A DNA stretch of 15,050 bases from CAZHAM01 sp964530415 (GTDB lineage: Bacteria; Patescibacteriota; WWE3; UBA101185; UBA10185). A program made the position numbers and the translations under genes. A model generated the notes under the pieces. The model searched no databases and was not told where the DNA came from. It saw only the letters and a program-made list of their open reading frames with translations. Shown in pieces: positions 1 to 7,337 of this stretch. The stretch spans positions 1-15,050 of the forward strand of contig CAZHAM010000012.1 in NCBI GenBank assembly GCA_964530415.1, written 5' to 3'. Position 1 is the first letter of the stretch. Each line of letters starts with the position of its first letter.

Positions 1-1041
1 GCCAAAGCATTTTGGGTACTGATGGCCCAGATTGCAGGTTGGGATCCTGGAACAGGCGGCGGTACTACACCACCACCTCCTCCACCACCAACATCACCAA
101 CTAACACTGCACCTGTTGTAAGTGCGGGTCAGGACCGAACTACAAATGTTAATGTCGCTATTTCCTTAACAGGAGCTACAACGGACGATGGTTTGCCAAG
201 CAATACCCTAACCAATAACTGGGAACTTAGAAGCGGACCCGGTGTTGCAACAATATCCAATCCTGCCTCGTTAACAACAAATGCAACGTTCCCGACAGCC
301 GGTACTTATATCCTAAGATTAAACGCGACAGACTCACAGCTGTCTGCTTACGATGATATGGTTGTAAGTGTTACTAATCCAACAACCACACCGGTGCCTC
401 CTACAGACCCGACAGGTGGTACCACAAATCCAGCCGGATTGGTATCCTACTACAGATTTGATTCGGCTACTCTGGAGGACAGTGTTAGCACATGTGCAGG
501 TTGCGCGATTAACGGTCCTATATGGACAAACATTGGTTTGAGAGGCGGAGCATTCACATTTGATGGAACAAACGACTACTTAACACTTGGCCCGGTAAGT
601 TCCTTCACTGATTCAAACAAGCTAACTGTTTCTATGTGGGTCAAACCTAATTTTGACCAAACCAGTACAACTTGGTTTCAAGGTTTAACATTTGATAACT
701 TTATTTCGATATTCTATTTGAGCAACATTAATGACTGGAGAGCCACAGTTAATACACGCACTGGAAGGGTTCTTCTTGATACAACAAATATCACATGGAA
801 CGCAAACACATGGATTCACTTAGCGGTTACATATGACGGAACAAATGCCAGACTATTCTGGAACGGTCAAAACGTAGCAACAAAACCTCTAACAGGAAAC
901 TTGAGAGTTGACGGGGCGCCCAGATACGTAGGGGCTTCGCAGGTAAAATCAATGTACTTCAACGGGGTAATCGATGAGGTCAAATTGTACAACACAGCAC
1001 TAACGCCACAGGATGTGCAAGCGATCTACACCGCAAGATAA
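1..1041 (+). CDS. Secreted PKD/LamG-domain surface protein, C-terminal part (5' end outside window)
   Basis: The reading frame is open from the first base, so the ATG at 22 is internal and the gene begins before the window. Visible order, numbered from that ATG: a short stretch with the motif WVLMAQIAGWD, just upstream and around it, which looks like the end of a preceding folded domain I cannot name; a Gly/Thr/Pro-rich linker with seven consecutive prolines (about 10-30); a PKD/REJ-like beta-sandwich (about 30-118; the APVVSAGQD start and the GTYILRLNATD end are typical); a second Pro/Thr linker; and a laminin-G/concanavalin-like domain (about 138-339) with the motifs LVSYYRFD, FDGTNDYL, WIHLAVTYDG and VIDEVKLYN. 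LamG domains usually bind glycans or proteins, so a role in adhesion or polysaccharide binding at the cell surface is inferred. No C-terminal anchor follows the LamG domain. Two cysteines, C158 and C161, could form a disulfide. A strong terminator follows. Confidence 0.85.
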   Translation, partial: AKAFWVLMAQIAGWDPGTGGGTTPPPPPPPTSPTNTAPVVSAGQDRTTNVNVAISLTGATTDDGLPSNTLTNNWELRSGPGVATISNPASLTTNATFPTAGTYILRLNATDSQLSAYDDMVVSVTNPTTTPVPPTDPTGGTTNPAGLVSYYRFDSATLEDSVSTCAGCAINGPIWTNIGLRGGAFTFDGTNDYLTLGPVSSFTDSNKLTVSMWVKPNFDQTSTTWFQGLTFDNFISIFYLSNINDWRATVNTRTGRVLLDTTNITWNANTWIHLAVTYDGTNARLFWNGQNVATKPLTGNLRVDGAPRYVGASQVKSMYFNGVIDEVKLYNTALTPQDVQAIYTAR

Positions 1042-1073
1042 GTTCAGAAATTGATTGATACGAATTAGAGAAC

Positions 1074-1105
1074 AAGACTCCCGAGTAAAATCGGGAGTCT
1101 TTTTT
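1074..1105 (+). terminator. Intrinsic terminator after the LamG gene
   Basis: A perfect 10-bp stem (AGACTCCCGA at 1075-1084 against TCGGGAGTCT at 1091-1100) encloses a six-base loop. A run of six T follows at 1100-1105. It separates the LamG gene from the aldolase gene 30 bases downstream. It is the only clear rho-independent terminator I see in the window. Confidence 0.93.
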
Positions 1106-1122
1106 ATACTTTAAATCTAAGT

Positions 1123-1134
1123 TATCATTAAAAT
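1123..1134 (+). promoter_or_regulatory. Putative -10 of the aldolase gene, leaderless geometry
   Basis: TATCAT at 1123-1128 is followed by six bases and then the ATG at 1135, so transcription would start on or next to the A of the start codon. There is no Shine-Dalgarno and no convincing -35. The match is weaker than at other promoters in this window. Confidence 0.4.
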
Positions 1135-2136
1135 ATGAACGAGGAATTGTACAAAATTGCAAAAAGACTACTAACTCCAAAAAAAGGCATACTGGCCTCT
1201 GACGAGAGTGAAAAATCAGCAAATAACACGTTAACAAAAGCCGGTATCGATCCTAGCGAAGAAAACAGAAGACGGTATAGAGAGTTGTTTATAAACACAC
1301 CGGAGTTAGGTCAATATATTTCAGGAATTATTTTGTTTGAGGAAACTCTTAGGCAGTCAGTCTCATCTGGAAAACTTTTTAGCGACATATTGCATGAAAA
1401 AGACGTTCTTGTTGGTATCAAATGCGATCAGGGAACTGAAAAAATGACTGATGACACAGAGGAGGTTATTACAAGGGGATTAGAGGGACTTGAACAAAGA
1501 ATTGATGAGTATAAACACTTTGGAGTTTCTTTTACTAAATGGAGAGCAGTAATTCGAATTGGCCAAAATATTCCAACACATGAATGTATTTTACAAAACT
1601 CAAGAATATTATCGGAATATGCAAAAGTAGTTATAAGCAAAAATTTGGTACCAATAATCGAGCCGGAGGTTTTAATTAGCGGAACCCATACAATTGAGAG
1701 GTGTCACGAAGTATTAGTTTCAACTCTTAACACAGTATTTGATGTATTACGCGAAGACAAAATTGATTTGGCTGCAGTGGTGCTCAAAACAAGTATGTGT
1801 CTACCTGGAGATAAGAGCAGTCAAAAGGCATCTCCTCAAAGAATTGCCGAAATGACTGTATCCGCTCTAAAACAGTCGGTACCAAGTGATATCGGGGGTA
1901 TTGTGTTCTTGTCGGGTGGTCAATCTCCGATAGAAGCGACAGAAAATCTAAACGAAATTGCAAAGTTAGAACCGCTTCCCTGGCAAATAGCTTACTCTTA
2001 TTTACGTGCTATAGAAGGGCCGGCTTTAAATATCTGGAAGGGAAAAGACGAAAATGTTGCTGCGGCCAGAAACGAATTTTTAAAAAGATTAAAGGCGAAC
2101 CTTCTTGCTGACCAAGGCGAATACACGGGCGAATAA
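1135..2136 (+). CDS. Fructose-bisphosphate aldolase, class I
   Basis: This enzyme reversibly cleaves fructose 1,6-bisphosphate to glyceraldehyde 3-phosphate and dihydroxyacetone phosphate in cytosolic glycolysis or gluconeogenesis, using a Schiff-base lysine instead of a metal. The class I active-site set is visible: Asp22 in ILASDES, Lys135 in FTKWRAV, Glu176/Glu178 in IIEPEVL, the Schiff-base Lys218 in VVLKTSMCLPG, the phosphate-binding SGGQS at 260-264, and Arg291 in YSYLRA. At 333 residues it ends just after the GEY segment that matches QGKYTPS in animal aldolases. It therefore lacks the flexible C-terminal tail and terminal tyrosine of the vertebrate enzymes. It is followed one base later by the YgjP-like gene, probably in the same transcript. 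The start is well fixed, because MNEELYKIAKRLL aligns with the family N-terminus. Confidence 0.95.
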   Translation: MNEELYKIAKRLLTPKKGILASDESEKSANNTLTKAGIDPSEENRRRYRELFINTPELGQYISGIILFEETLRQSVSSGKLFSDILHEKDVLVGIKCDQGTEKMTDDTEEVITRGLEGLEQRIDEYKHFGVSFTKWRAVIRIGQNIPTHECILQNSRILSEYAKVVISKNLVPIIEPEVLISGTHTIERCHEVLVSTLNTVFDVLREDKIDLAAVVLKTSMCLPGDKSSQKASPQRIAEMTVSALKQSVPSDIGGIVFLSGGQSPIEATENLNEIAKLEPLPWQIAYSYLRAIEGPALNIWKGKDENVAAARNEFLKRLKANLLADQGEYTGE

Positions 2137-2137
2137 A

Positions 2138-2689
2138 ATGTTAATTCAGTTCGTGCACAACAATAAAACATATCCGATTGCCGTCAAAAACAGAAAACGA
2201 TCGAAAAATATTACTCTATCTGTAAAAAATGTCGATAAAATTACAGTTAGTAAACCTGTGTATATTCCGCTTTTTATGGTGTCCAAGCTTATAAACGAAA
2301 AAAGCGATTGGATTAAAACAAAACTTGATGAACTTAAAAGTAAAAATGAAGAATCTCCGTTTGTGAAACTGGTTTATAAATCTGACAAAGAAATCGCTCG
2401 AAAACAAATCACCGAAACAGTTAACGAGATTAACTCGTTTTACAATTTTTCATACCATAGAATTTTTATTAAAGATCAAAAAAGTAGATGGGGGAGTTGT
2501 TCTAAAAATAAAAATCTAAGTTTTAGTTATAAAATTGCTTTCATGCCCAAGCATTTTATGGAGTACGTTGTGGCGCATGAACTCTGTCATTTAGCAGAGT
2601 TTAACCATTCGCAGAATTTTTGGAAACTTGTCGAGCAGCGTATCCCCAACTATAAAAGCATAAGAAAATTACTTCGAAATTCGTTTTAA
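2138..2689 (+). CDS. YgjP-like (DUF45) zinc metallopeptidase
   Basis: A 183-residue protein with the layout of the YgjP/DUF45 family. The N-terminal beta-rich part contains a run of basic residues (RKRSKNITLSV). The SRWGSC signature lies at 116-121, and the gluzincin-like zinc motif HELCH at 147-151 is followed by H157 in the NHSQNFW segment, the probable third zinc ligand. The cellular substrate of this family is not known to me, so I give no pathway. The frame is open further upstream, but ATG 2138 is the natural start: it lies one base after the aldolase stop, and the protein begins with the usual family strand. This suggests translation coupled to the aldolase. The last 21 bases overlap the 3' end of the convergent rarA gene. 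Confidence 0.88.
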   Translation: MLIQFVHNNKTYPIAVKNRKRSKNITLSVKNVDKITVSKPVYIPLFMVSKLINEKSDWIKTKLDELKSKNEESPFVKLVYKSDKEIARKQITETVNEINSFYNFSYHRIFIKDQKSRWGSCSKNKNLSFSYKIAFMPKHFMEYVVAHELCHLAEFNHSQNFWKLVEQRIPNYKSIRKLLRNSF

Positions 2690-3874
2690 ATACTTTTTAC
2701 CTTTGAGTTTATCAGGTAAGTAACTTTCGGAATCATATTTTTGATAATCTTTTCCGTAACCTAAATCTTTCATCAGGTTTGTAACGGCGTTTCTGATTTT
2801 TAGCGGAACCGGTAAATTTCCATAATTTTTTACATCTTCTTGGGCAGCGCGCAACGCATCGTAAGCGGATCTGTCCTTTTTGCAAAGCGCCAGATACGTT
2901 GCCCCGTGTGCCAAATTAATTGCACACTCTGGGTAACCGATCGTCTCACAAGCTTTAAATACTTCATTTGCAACAACAAGTGCCGTTGGCTGCGCTAAGC
3001 CGACATCCTCGGATGAAAAAATAACCATTCTGCGCGCGATAAAAAGTGGGTCTTCGCCTGCTTCTACCATTCTCGCTAAATAGTAAACCGCGGCATCGGC
3101 GTCACCGGCTCTCATTGACTTTATAAAAGCGGAGATCGTGTTGTAATGTTCCTCGTCTTTTTTGTCATATCTCAAAAATTTTGATTGGGCTGTATTTGTT
3201 AAGCTTTCAACGGTAATTTTTTTGTAAAACCTAAATGTTGTATCAATAATCGAAATAGCTTGGCGGGCATCCCCGTTTGAGTAATTAACAATCCAACTCA
3301 TGCTATTTTCGTCAATATAAATTTTTTCTTCGCTAACTTTACTTAGGGCTCTTTTAACTATTTCTGCCATCTCTGATTCAGACAACTCATTTAATATAAA
3401 AACTTTGCACCTTGAGAGTAGGGGAGAAATTACTTCAAAACTGGGATTTTCAGTTGTTGCTCCGATTAAAGTTATTTGGCCGCTTTCTACATAAGGGAGC
3501 AAAAAGTCCTGTTGGGCTTTGTTAAATCTATGAATTTCATCTAAAAATAACACCTTGGGTTGAGAACTATCTGCCTCAGAATCAGCTACAATTTTACGAA
3601 TATCATCTTTTCCGGCTGAGACCGCAGAAAGTTCATATAAATTCGCGTCCAGGCTTTTTGCGTATATTTTTGCAAGTGTAGTTTTTCCTACACCGGGAGG
3701 ACCCCAAAATAGCATTGAAAAAAGGTGTTTGTTATTAATCGCCACTCTAAGCGGCATGTTTTCACCAACAAGGTGTTTTTGTCCGATGAACTCTTCGATA
3801 TTTTCAGGCCTGAGTTTAGAGGCCAAAGGTTCGTTTGTATTCATGTTCGTATTTTCTTTGGGTATATCAAACAT
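2669..3874 (-). CDS. rarA: Replication-associated recombination protein A (RarA/MgsA), AAA+ ATPase
   Basis: A clamp-loader-related AAA+ ATPase of the RarA/MgsA/WRNIP1 family, which acts at stalled or gapped replication forks in the cytosol. Numbered from ATG 3874 (401 residues): PLASKLRP at 16-23 followed by the IGQKHLVG box; Walker A GPPGVGKT at 58-65; Walker B LFLDEIH at 109-115; the sensor-1 segment GATTENPSF; and an arginine-finger candidate in LLSRCKVF. The C-terminal part contains the family segments VYYLARMVEAGEDP, ARRMVIFSSEDVGLA and GATYLALCKK. The start is uncertain. TTG 3898 overlaps the upstream stop and is unlikely. ATG 3874 keeps an MFDIP start that resembles the short hydrophobic N-terminus of relatives. 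ATG 3844 also leaves the whole domain intact. The gene lies just downstream of the DEDDh exonuclease on the same strand. Confidence 0.93.
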   Translation of the reverse strand: MFDIPKENTNMNTNEPLASKLRPENIEEFIGQKHLVGENMPLRVAINNKHLFSMLFWGPPGVGKTTLAKIYAKSLDANLYELSAVSAGKDDIRKIVADSEADSSQPKVLFLDEIHRFNKAQQDFLLPYVESGQITLIGATTENPSFEVISPLLSRCKVFILNELSESEMAEIVKRALSKVSEEKIYIDENSMSWIVNYSNGDARQAISIIDTTFRFYKKITVESLTNTAQSKFLRYDKKDEEHYNTISAFIKSMRAGDADAAVYYLARMVEAGEDPLFIARRMVIFSSEDVGLAQPTALVVANEVFKACETIGYPECAINLAHGATYLALCKKDRSAYDALRAAQEDVKNYGNLPVPLKIRNAVTNLMKDLGYGKDYQKYDSESYLPDKLKGKKYLKRISK

Positions 3875-3894
3875 AATAAATTGGCAAGTAATTG

Positions 3895-4533
3895 TCAAAT
3901 ATCAAATAAATTCGGCCAATCCGTTCTTTCACGAGACCCTGTCTTAATCCACTGGAGTTTCTCTAAATCAAAATAAGTTTTGGCTTTATACTCAACTTTT
4001 GCCTTTTCTATAAAATTAACTAAAATTTCAGCTGTTGCTTCGGCATCGGGTAAAGCTCGGTGCCTGTTTATTATTTTAATTCCAAAATACTCGCTTAAGA
4101 AATCCAAATTCGCCTGTTCTAAATCTGGTAAAAGCTTTTTACTAAGCTGAACGGTGCAAAGCTTGGGAAATGTAAAATCGTTTCCTATTCTTTTCATCTC
4201 TCGCTTTAAAAATAAATAATCAAAATACACATTGTGGGCTACAAAAACTGATTCTTTAATAAAATCCAGTATCTCATGCCCGATATCTATAAATTTAGGC
4301 TTGCCAACTAAATCAGCGTCCCGCAATCTTGTATATTTTGTAATCCAATAATCTAAATTTTGCTCAGGATCAATTAACGTTTCGTATTTATCAATAATTT
4401 TACCGTTTTTTACTTTTACAATGCCGATATCAATGACTCTATTAAAAATATGACTCATACCGGTTGTTTCGGTGTCGACCACAGAAAAAGTTAACTCATC
4501 AATATTTGTTTTTCTTAACTCATTTATGTTCAT
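3895..4533 (-). CDS. DEDDh 3'-5' exonuclease (DNA polymerase III epsilon-like)
   Basis: A 212-residue exonuclease of the DnaQ/epsilon superfamily that removes nucleotides from 3' ends using two metal ions. All five catalytic residues are visible: Asp20 and Glu22 in VVDTETTG, Asp105 in AHNVYFDYLFL, His158 in RHRALPDAE, and Asp163. There is no polymerase or GIY-YIG fusion. It could be a proofreading subunit or a stand-alone repair or RNA-trimming exonuclease; the sequence does not decide. The stop is TGA at 3897-3895, and rarA follows in the same direction, so a repair/replication operon is likely. ATG 4533 sits 17 bp from the divergent cyclophilin start, with a TAGTAT hexamer ending exactly six bases before it and no Shine-Dalgarno. 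Confidence 0.92.
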   Translation of the reverse strand: MNINELRKTNIDELTFSVVDTETTGMSHIFNRVIDIGIVKVKNGKIIDKYETLIDPEQNLDYWITKYTRLRDADLVGKPKFIDIGHEILDFIKESVFVAHNVYFDYLFLKREMKRIGNDFTFPKLCTVQLSKKLLPDLEQANLDFLSEYFGIKIINRHRALPDAEATAEILVNFIEKAKVEYKAKTYFDLEKLQWIKTGSRERTDWPNLFDI

Positions 4534-4545
4534 TTTGGTATACTA
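4534..4545 (-). promoter_or_regulatory. Putative exonuclease-rarA promoter (-10), overlapping the divergent cyclophilin -10
   Basis: Read on the minus strand, TAGTAT (4545-4540) is followed by ACCAAA and then ATG at 4533. This is the same six-base distance as the opposite promoter. The two hexamers share the palindromic core GTATAC (4538-4543). The hexamer itself matches TATAAT at only four of six positions. Confidence 0.4.
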
Positions 4546-4550
4546 TGCAG
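4536..4550 (+). promoter_or_regulatory. Extended -10 promoter of the cyclophilin gene, leaderless
   Basis: TGGTATACT (4536-4544) is an extended -10 with five of six consensus bases. Exactly six bases follow before ATG 4551, so the predicted transcription start is the A of that ATG. This selects ATG 4551 over the in-frame ATG 4545, which would lie upstream of the transcript start. Confidence 0.7.
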
Positions 4551-5267
4551 ATGGACAAATTTAACACAGTATTAATTATTATAACCATAGCCATTATCGT
4601 GGGAATTTTATTTTTGACAATAAGCGCTAGATCCGGAGCCGGACCTTTAATTGACGAAACTCAACAAAATTCAGCTTCGATGTTGTCAAAACCACAAGAA
4701 GTCAGGGAGACAACTCCTTCAAATTTATCAGAAAGGCCTAATTCAGATATGAAGCAATACCAAAAAGCACCTGAGATGCTTATAGATAGTACAAAAAAAT
4801 ATTCAGCCGTAATAACAACTTCAGAGGGTGAGATCACATTAGATTTAAATACCCAAGAAACACCCATAACTGCTAATAACTTTGTGTTTTTAGCTAAAGA
4901 AAGTTTTTACGACAACACAATTTTTCATAGAGTAATTAACGGCTTTATGATTCAGGGAGGGGATCCTTTAGGAAACGGAACTGGAGGTCCTGGATATAAA
5001 TTTCCTGATGAAAAATTTGACGGGGAATATACAAGAGGAACTGTTGCAATGGCAAACTCCGGTCCAAATACAAATGGGAGCCAGTTTTTTATAATGCATA
5101 ATGATTATCCGCTTGCAAAAAACTTTGTTATATTCGGTAAAGTATCGAAAGGTCTTGAAGTTGTAGACAAAATCGCCACAGCTCCGGCAAAACTTGGTAT
5201 GGACGGTCAAAACTCATCTCCGATTAATCCTGTAAAGATAATCAGTGTCGAGGTTGTTGAAGAATAA
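4551..5267 (+). CDS. Membrane-anchored cyclophilin-type peptidyl-prolyl isomerase
   Basis: A 238-residue protein. Residues 5-24 form one N-terminal membrane segment without a clear lipobox, residues 28-82 form a polar low-complexity linker, and the rest is a cyclophilin domain that catalyses cis-trans isomerisation of prolyl bonds. Active-site features: FHRVI with the catalytic Arg127, GFMIQGGDP at 131-139, GTVAMANSG at 163-171, and GSQFFI at 176-181. The position of the human tryptophan is occupied by the LAKNFVIFGKV segment, as in many bacterial forms. The topology places the catalytic domain outside the membrane, so a role in folding exported proteins is inferred. It begins 17 bp from the divergent exonuclease gene and is followed 21 bases later by the YvlD-like gene, which has its own promoter-like element. 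Confidence 0.93.
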   Translation: MDKFNTVLIIITIAIIVGILFLTISARSGAGPLIDETQQNSASMLSKPQEVRETTPSNLSERPNSDMKQYQKAPEMLIDSTKKYSAVITTSEGEITLDLNTQETPITANNFVFLAKESFYDNTIFHRVINGFMIQGGDPLGNGTGGPGYKFPDEKFDGEYTRGTVAMANSGPNTNGSQFFIMHNDYPLAKNFVIFGKVSKGLEVVDKIATAPAKLGMDGQNSSPINPVKIISVEVVEE

Positions 5268-5273
5268 ATAATT

Positions 5274-5288
5274 TGGTAACTTATAAGT
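5274..5288 (+). promoter_or_regulatory. Extended -10-like element before the YvlD-like gene
   Basis: TGGTAACTT (5274-5282) is followed by six bases and ATG 5289, matching the leaderless arrangement of the cyclophilin promoter. The hexamer TAACTT is a weaker match, and read-through from the cyclophilin gene is also possible. Confidence 0.45.
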
Positions 5289-5624
5289 ATGAGATTAATT
5301 CTTAAAATTCTAATAAGTACTTTTGCGGTTTTTATCGCAGCGTATGTTGTTCCAAATGTAACTGTTAATTCTTTTGCAACAGCTTTAATAGTTGCTGTAA
5401 TTCTTGGGGTATTAAATATCTTTATCAAGCCTTTGATTTTAATACTAACTCTTCCGATAAACATCCTCACTCTTGGACTCTTCACATTAGTGATAAACAC
5501 AGCATTAGTTCTTTTGACAGCAAATTTGGTTCCGGGATTTAGTGTCGATGGTTGGCTTTATGCCTTTCTATTCAGCGTGTTAGTGTCGTTTGTAAGCGCA
5601 TTTCTAAACAGCCTTTCAGACTAA
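5289..5624 (+). CDS. YvlD-type small membrane protein ('phage holin family 4')
   Basis: A 111-residue, very hydrophobic protein with about four membrane helices (roughly 3-21, 29-46, 50-81 and 88-107). It carries the YvlD family pattern: NIFIKPLILILTLPINILTLG, followed by LFTLVINTALVLL and a VPGF-V-GW loop. Databases usually label this family 'phage holin family 4', but nothing nearby is phage-like. In Bacillus the relative YvlD is a chromosomal envelope protein, so a role in membrane or envelope homeostasis is a better guess than lysis. Its last nine bases overlap the convergent elp3 gene. Confidence 0.85.
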   Translation: MRLILKILISTFAVFIAAYVVPNVTVNSFATALIVAVILGVLNIFIKPLILILTLPINILTLGLFTLVINTALVLLTANLVPGFSVDGWLYAFLFSVLVSFVSAFLNSLSD

Positions 5625-7337
5625 CTTCTTGCTCTGGTACAACCTGCCGTCAATATAACCAAGTTTTCGATAGTATTCTTTTGTACCTATTGCAGATATA
5701 ACTGATAGTTTTTTAAATCCGTTTTCGTAGGTGAGCAGTTCTGCAATACTTATTAAGTTTTTTCCTATGCCTTTATGTTGCGCTCCCTTTGTTAATTTTC
5801 CCCCAACTTCCGTGCTTTTACCGTAAACATGAACTTCTCTTATTATTGCTGAGTTTTTAAGTTCAGGTATAAAACTCTCTTCCAGAGGAATGTTCAGTCT
5901 GACAAATCCGGCAATTTTATCCTCGCTTGTTACATACTCAATAAAATATTCGACTGAGACTTTAGTCAGATATCTCATAATTTTTAACTTCAGATCATTT
6001 TTAATCGAAACTTCCTGACTTCTTATCTCGCGTGAATGAATGTCTAAAAGTGTAATTCCAAGTTTTTTTGCCTTCTCCTCAGCTATTTGTCTAAAATTAG
6101 TTTTCTTATTGCCTGCAACAATATCAGTCGAAGGTATATCTCTAATTACTCTTGTAATCCTGCAGTATCTTGGAGTTTCTTTTAAGGAGTGGACCATAAT
6201 GTCTGCGAGTTGATTTTGCGTATAAGGTTTCCATTTCTTTTGAAGATACATTTGCATTAACTCAGCAGATTCGATAAGCGAACAGGGGTAAATCTTAATT
6301 TCGTCCGGTTTAATGCTTAAATCATTAAAAAGTTTCAGATAATCAAGTTTGTCCAATTTAACGTCAGATCCGTATAAATTTGGCATCCAATGAATGTGAA
6401 TCTTAAAGCCTGCTTGTCTGATTAAGTTTATCGCCTTTCTTGTTTGGTCAGAATCGTGCCCACGTTTATTTAGCGATAAAACTTTGTCGTTTAAGCTCTG
6501 AATCCCGATCTGAATTTTTGTTGCGCCAAGTTTTCTAATTCTTATGAGTTCATTTTGCGTAATCTCATCGGGCCGTGTTTCAATAACAAGTCCGACACAT
6601 TTAGATCTGGATCTTTCGTTTAAATTGTGTGCGTCGAATAGGCTTTTCCAGGTAGCTTTTTCTTGTGTACTTAATCTTTGTGATTTAGTTGCCAATGAAA
6701 TGACTTGATTGTATGTTTTATCAAATGTTCTGCCATCAATAGTTTGCATCAATTTCTCAGAGTAGGGCATATCTGTTTTATCAGAATCAATGAAAGCGGT
6801 TTTTTTATTTAGAGAATTAAATTCATTTAATGCGTCGAAACATCTTTTTACAAACCAAATTTGATATTCATCGGGGTAAAATGTCCATGTTCCTCCTAAA
6901 ATAATAAGTTCGATTTTATCTGTCGGATGTCCAATATTTTTATACGCGACTAATCTGTTAAAAGTTTGCAAATACGGGTCAAATTTATTTGTCTCGGCTC
7001 TTTGCGCTCCCGGCTCGCTTGAAAGGTAACTTTTTGGCATTCTCACATCGTTTGGACAAAAAATACACTTTCCCGGGCAAGGAAAAGGCTTTGTTAAAAC
7101 GGTTACAGTTGTCACGCCCGACAATGTTCTTATTTTTTTCATAGTGATGTTATTTAAAAAGTTGGCGTGTTGTTTAGTAGTAAGTTTAATTTGGTTGTGC
7201 TCGATTAAATTGTGATATTCCCTCAACAGCTCGCTTTTGCTAAAAGAGCCTGATTTTTGCACCAGAAGTTTACTGATACTTCGCTCGTCCAGATTTTCAA
7301 CCTCGGCAATTTGCTTTATTACTTCCTCCGCTTTCAT
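5616..7337 (-). CDS. elp3: Elp3-type tRNA uridine(34) 5-carboxymethyl-forming enzyme (radical SAM + GNAT)
   Basis: A 573-residue single-chain Elp3 homologue. It couples a radical-SAM domain to a GNAT acetyl-CoA domain to make 5-carboxymethyluridine at tRNA position 34. The N-terminal helical, basic region (1-80, with RTLSGVTTVTVLTKP) is followed by the [4Fe-4S] cysteines Cys87, Cys91 and Cys94 in PCPGKCIFCP. Then come SSEPGAQRAETNKFDPYLQ and the GH-DKIELIILGGTW segment, VGLVIETRPDEI, and TKIQIGIQSLNDKVL. The GNAT part shows the acetyl-CoA loop motif QHKGIGKNLI and the terminal GTKEYYRKLGY. Eukaryotic Elp3 works in the six-subunit Elongator; bacterial Elp3 acts alone. The cysteine cluster is compact (CxxxCxxC), without the CPH start I recall from many relatives. 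It is divergently paired, across 20 bp, with a Trm9-like methyltransferase. Confidence 0.93.
   Translation of the reverse strand: MKAEEVIKQIAEVENLDERSISKLLVQKSGSFSKSELLREYHNLIEHNQIKLTTKQHANFLNNITMKKIRTLSGVTTVTVLTKPFPCPGKCIFCPNDVRMPKSYLSSEPGAQRAETNKFDPYLQTFNRLVAYKNIGHPTDKIELIILGGTWTFYPDEYQIWFVKRCFDALNEFNSLNKKTAFIDSDKTDMPYSEKLMQTIDGRTFDKTYNQVISLATKSQRLSTQEKATWKSLFDAHNLNERSRSKCVGLVIETRPDEITQNELIRIRKLGATKIQIGIQSLNDKVLSLNKRGHDSDQTRKAINLIRQAGFKIHIHWMPNLYGSDVKLDKLDYLKLFNDLSIKPDEIKIYPCSLIESAELMQMYLQKKWKPYTQNQLADIMVHSLKETPRYCRITRVIRDIPSTDIVAGNKKTNFRQIAEEKAKKLGITLLDIHSREIRSQEVSIKNDLKLKIMRYLTKVSVEYFIEYVTSEDKIAGFVRLNIPLEESFIPELKNSAIIREVHVYGKSTEVGGKLTKGAQHKGIGKNLISIAELLTYENGFKKLSVISAIGTKEYYRKLGYIDGRLYQSKKLV

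Noticed and set aside
980..1237. Minus-strand open frame across the LamG-aldolase junction
   Set aside because: It reads antisense through the LamG end, a strong terminator and the aldolase start. It is a shadow frame.
2105..2137. Earlier start of the YgjP-like gene inside the aldolase
   Set aside because: The added residues are an out-of-frame reading of the aldolase end, and the family N-terminus begins at ATG 2138.
3895..3897. Recoded UGA (genetic code 25)
   Set aside because: TGA terminates the exonuclease at a family-typical length, with rarA following at once. I saw no in-frame UGA inside conserved domains.
4464..4550. Upstream extension of the cyclophilin reading frame
   Set aside because: It lies inside the divergent exonuclease gene and the shared promoter. 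The extended -10 predicts transcription starting at ATG 4551.
5289..5624. Phage holin, hence a prophage remnant
   Set aside because: The sequence fits the YvlD-type chromosomal membrane family, and no phage structural, lysis or integrase gene is nearby.
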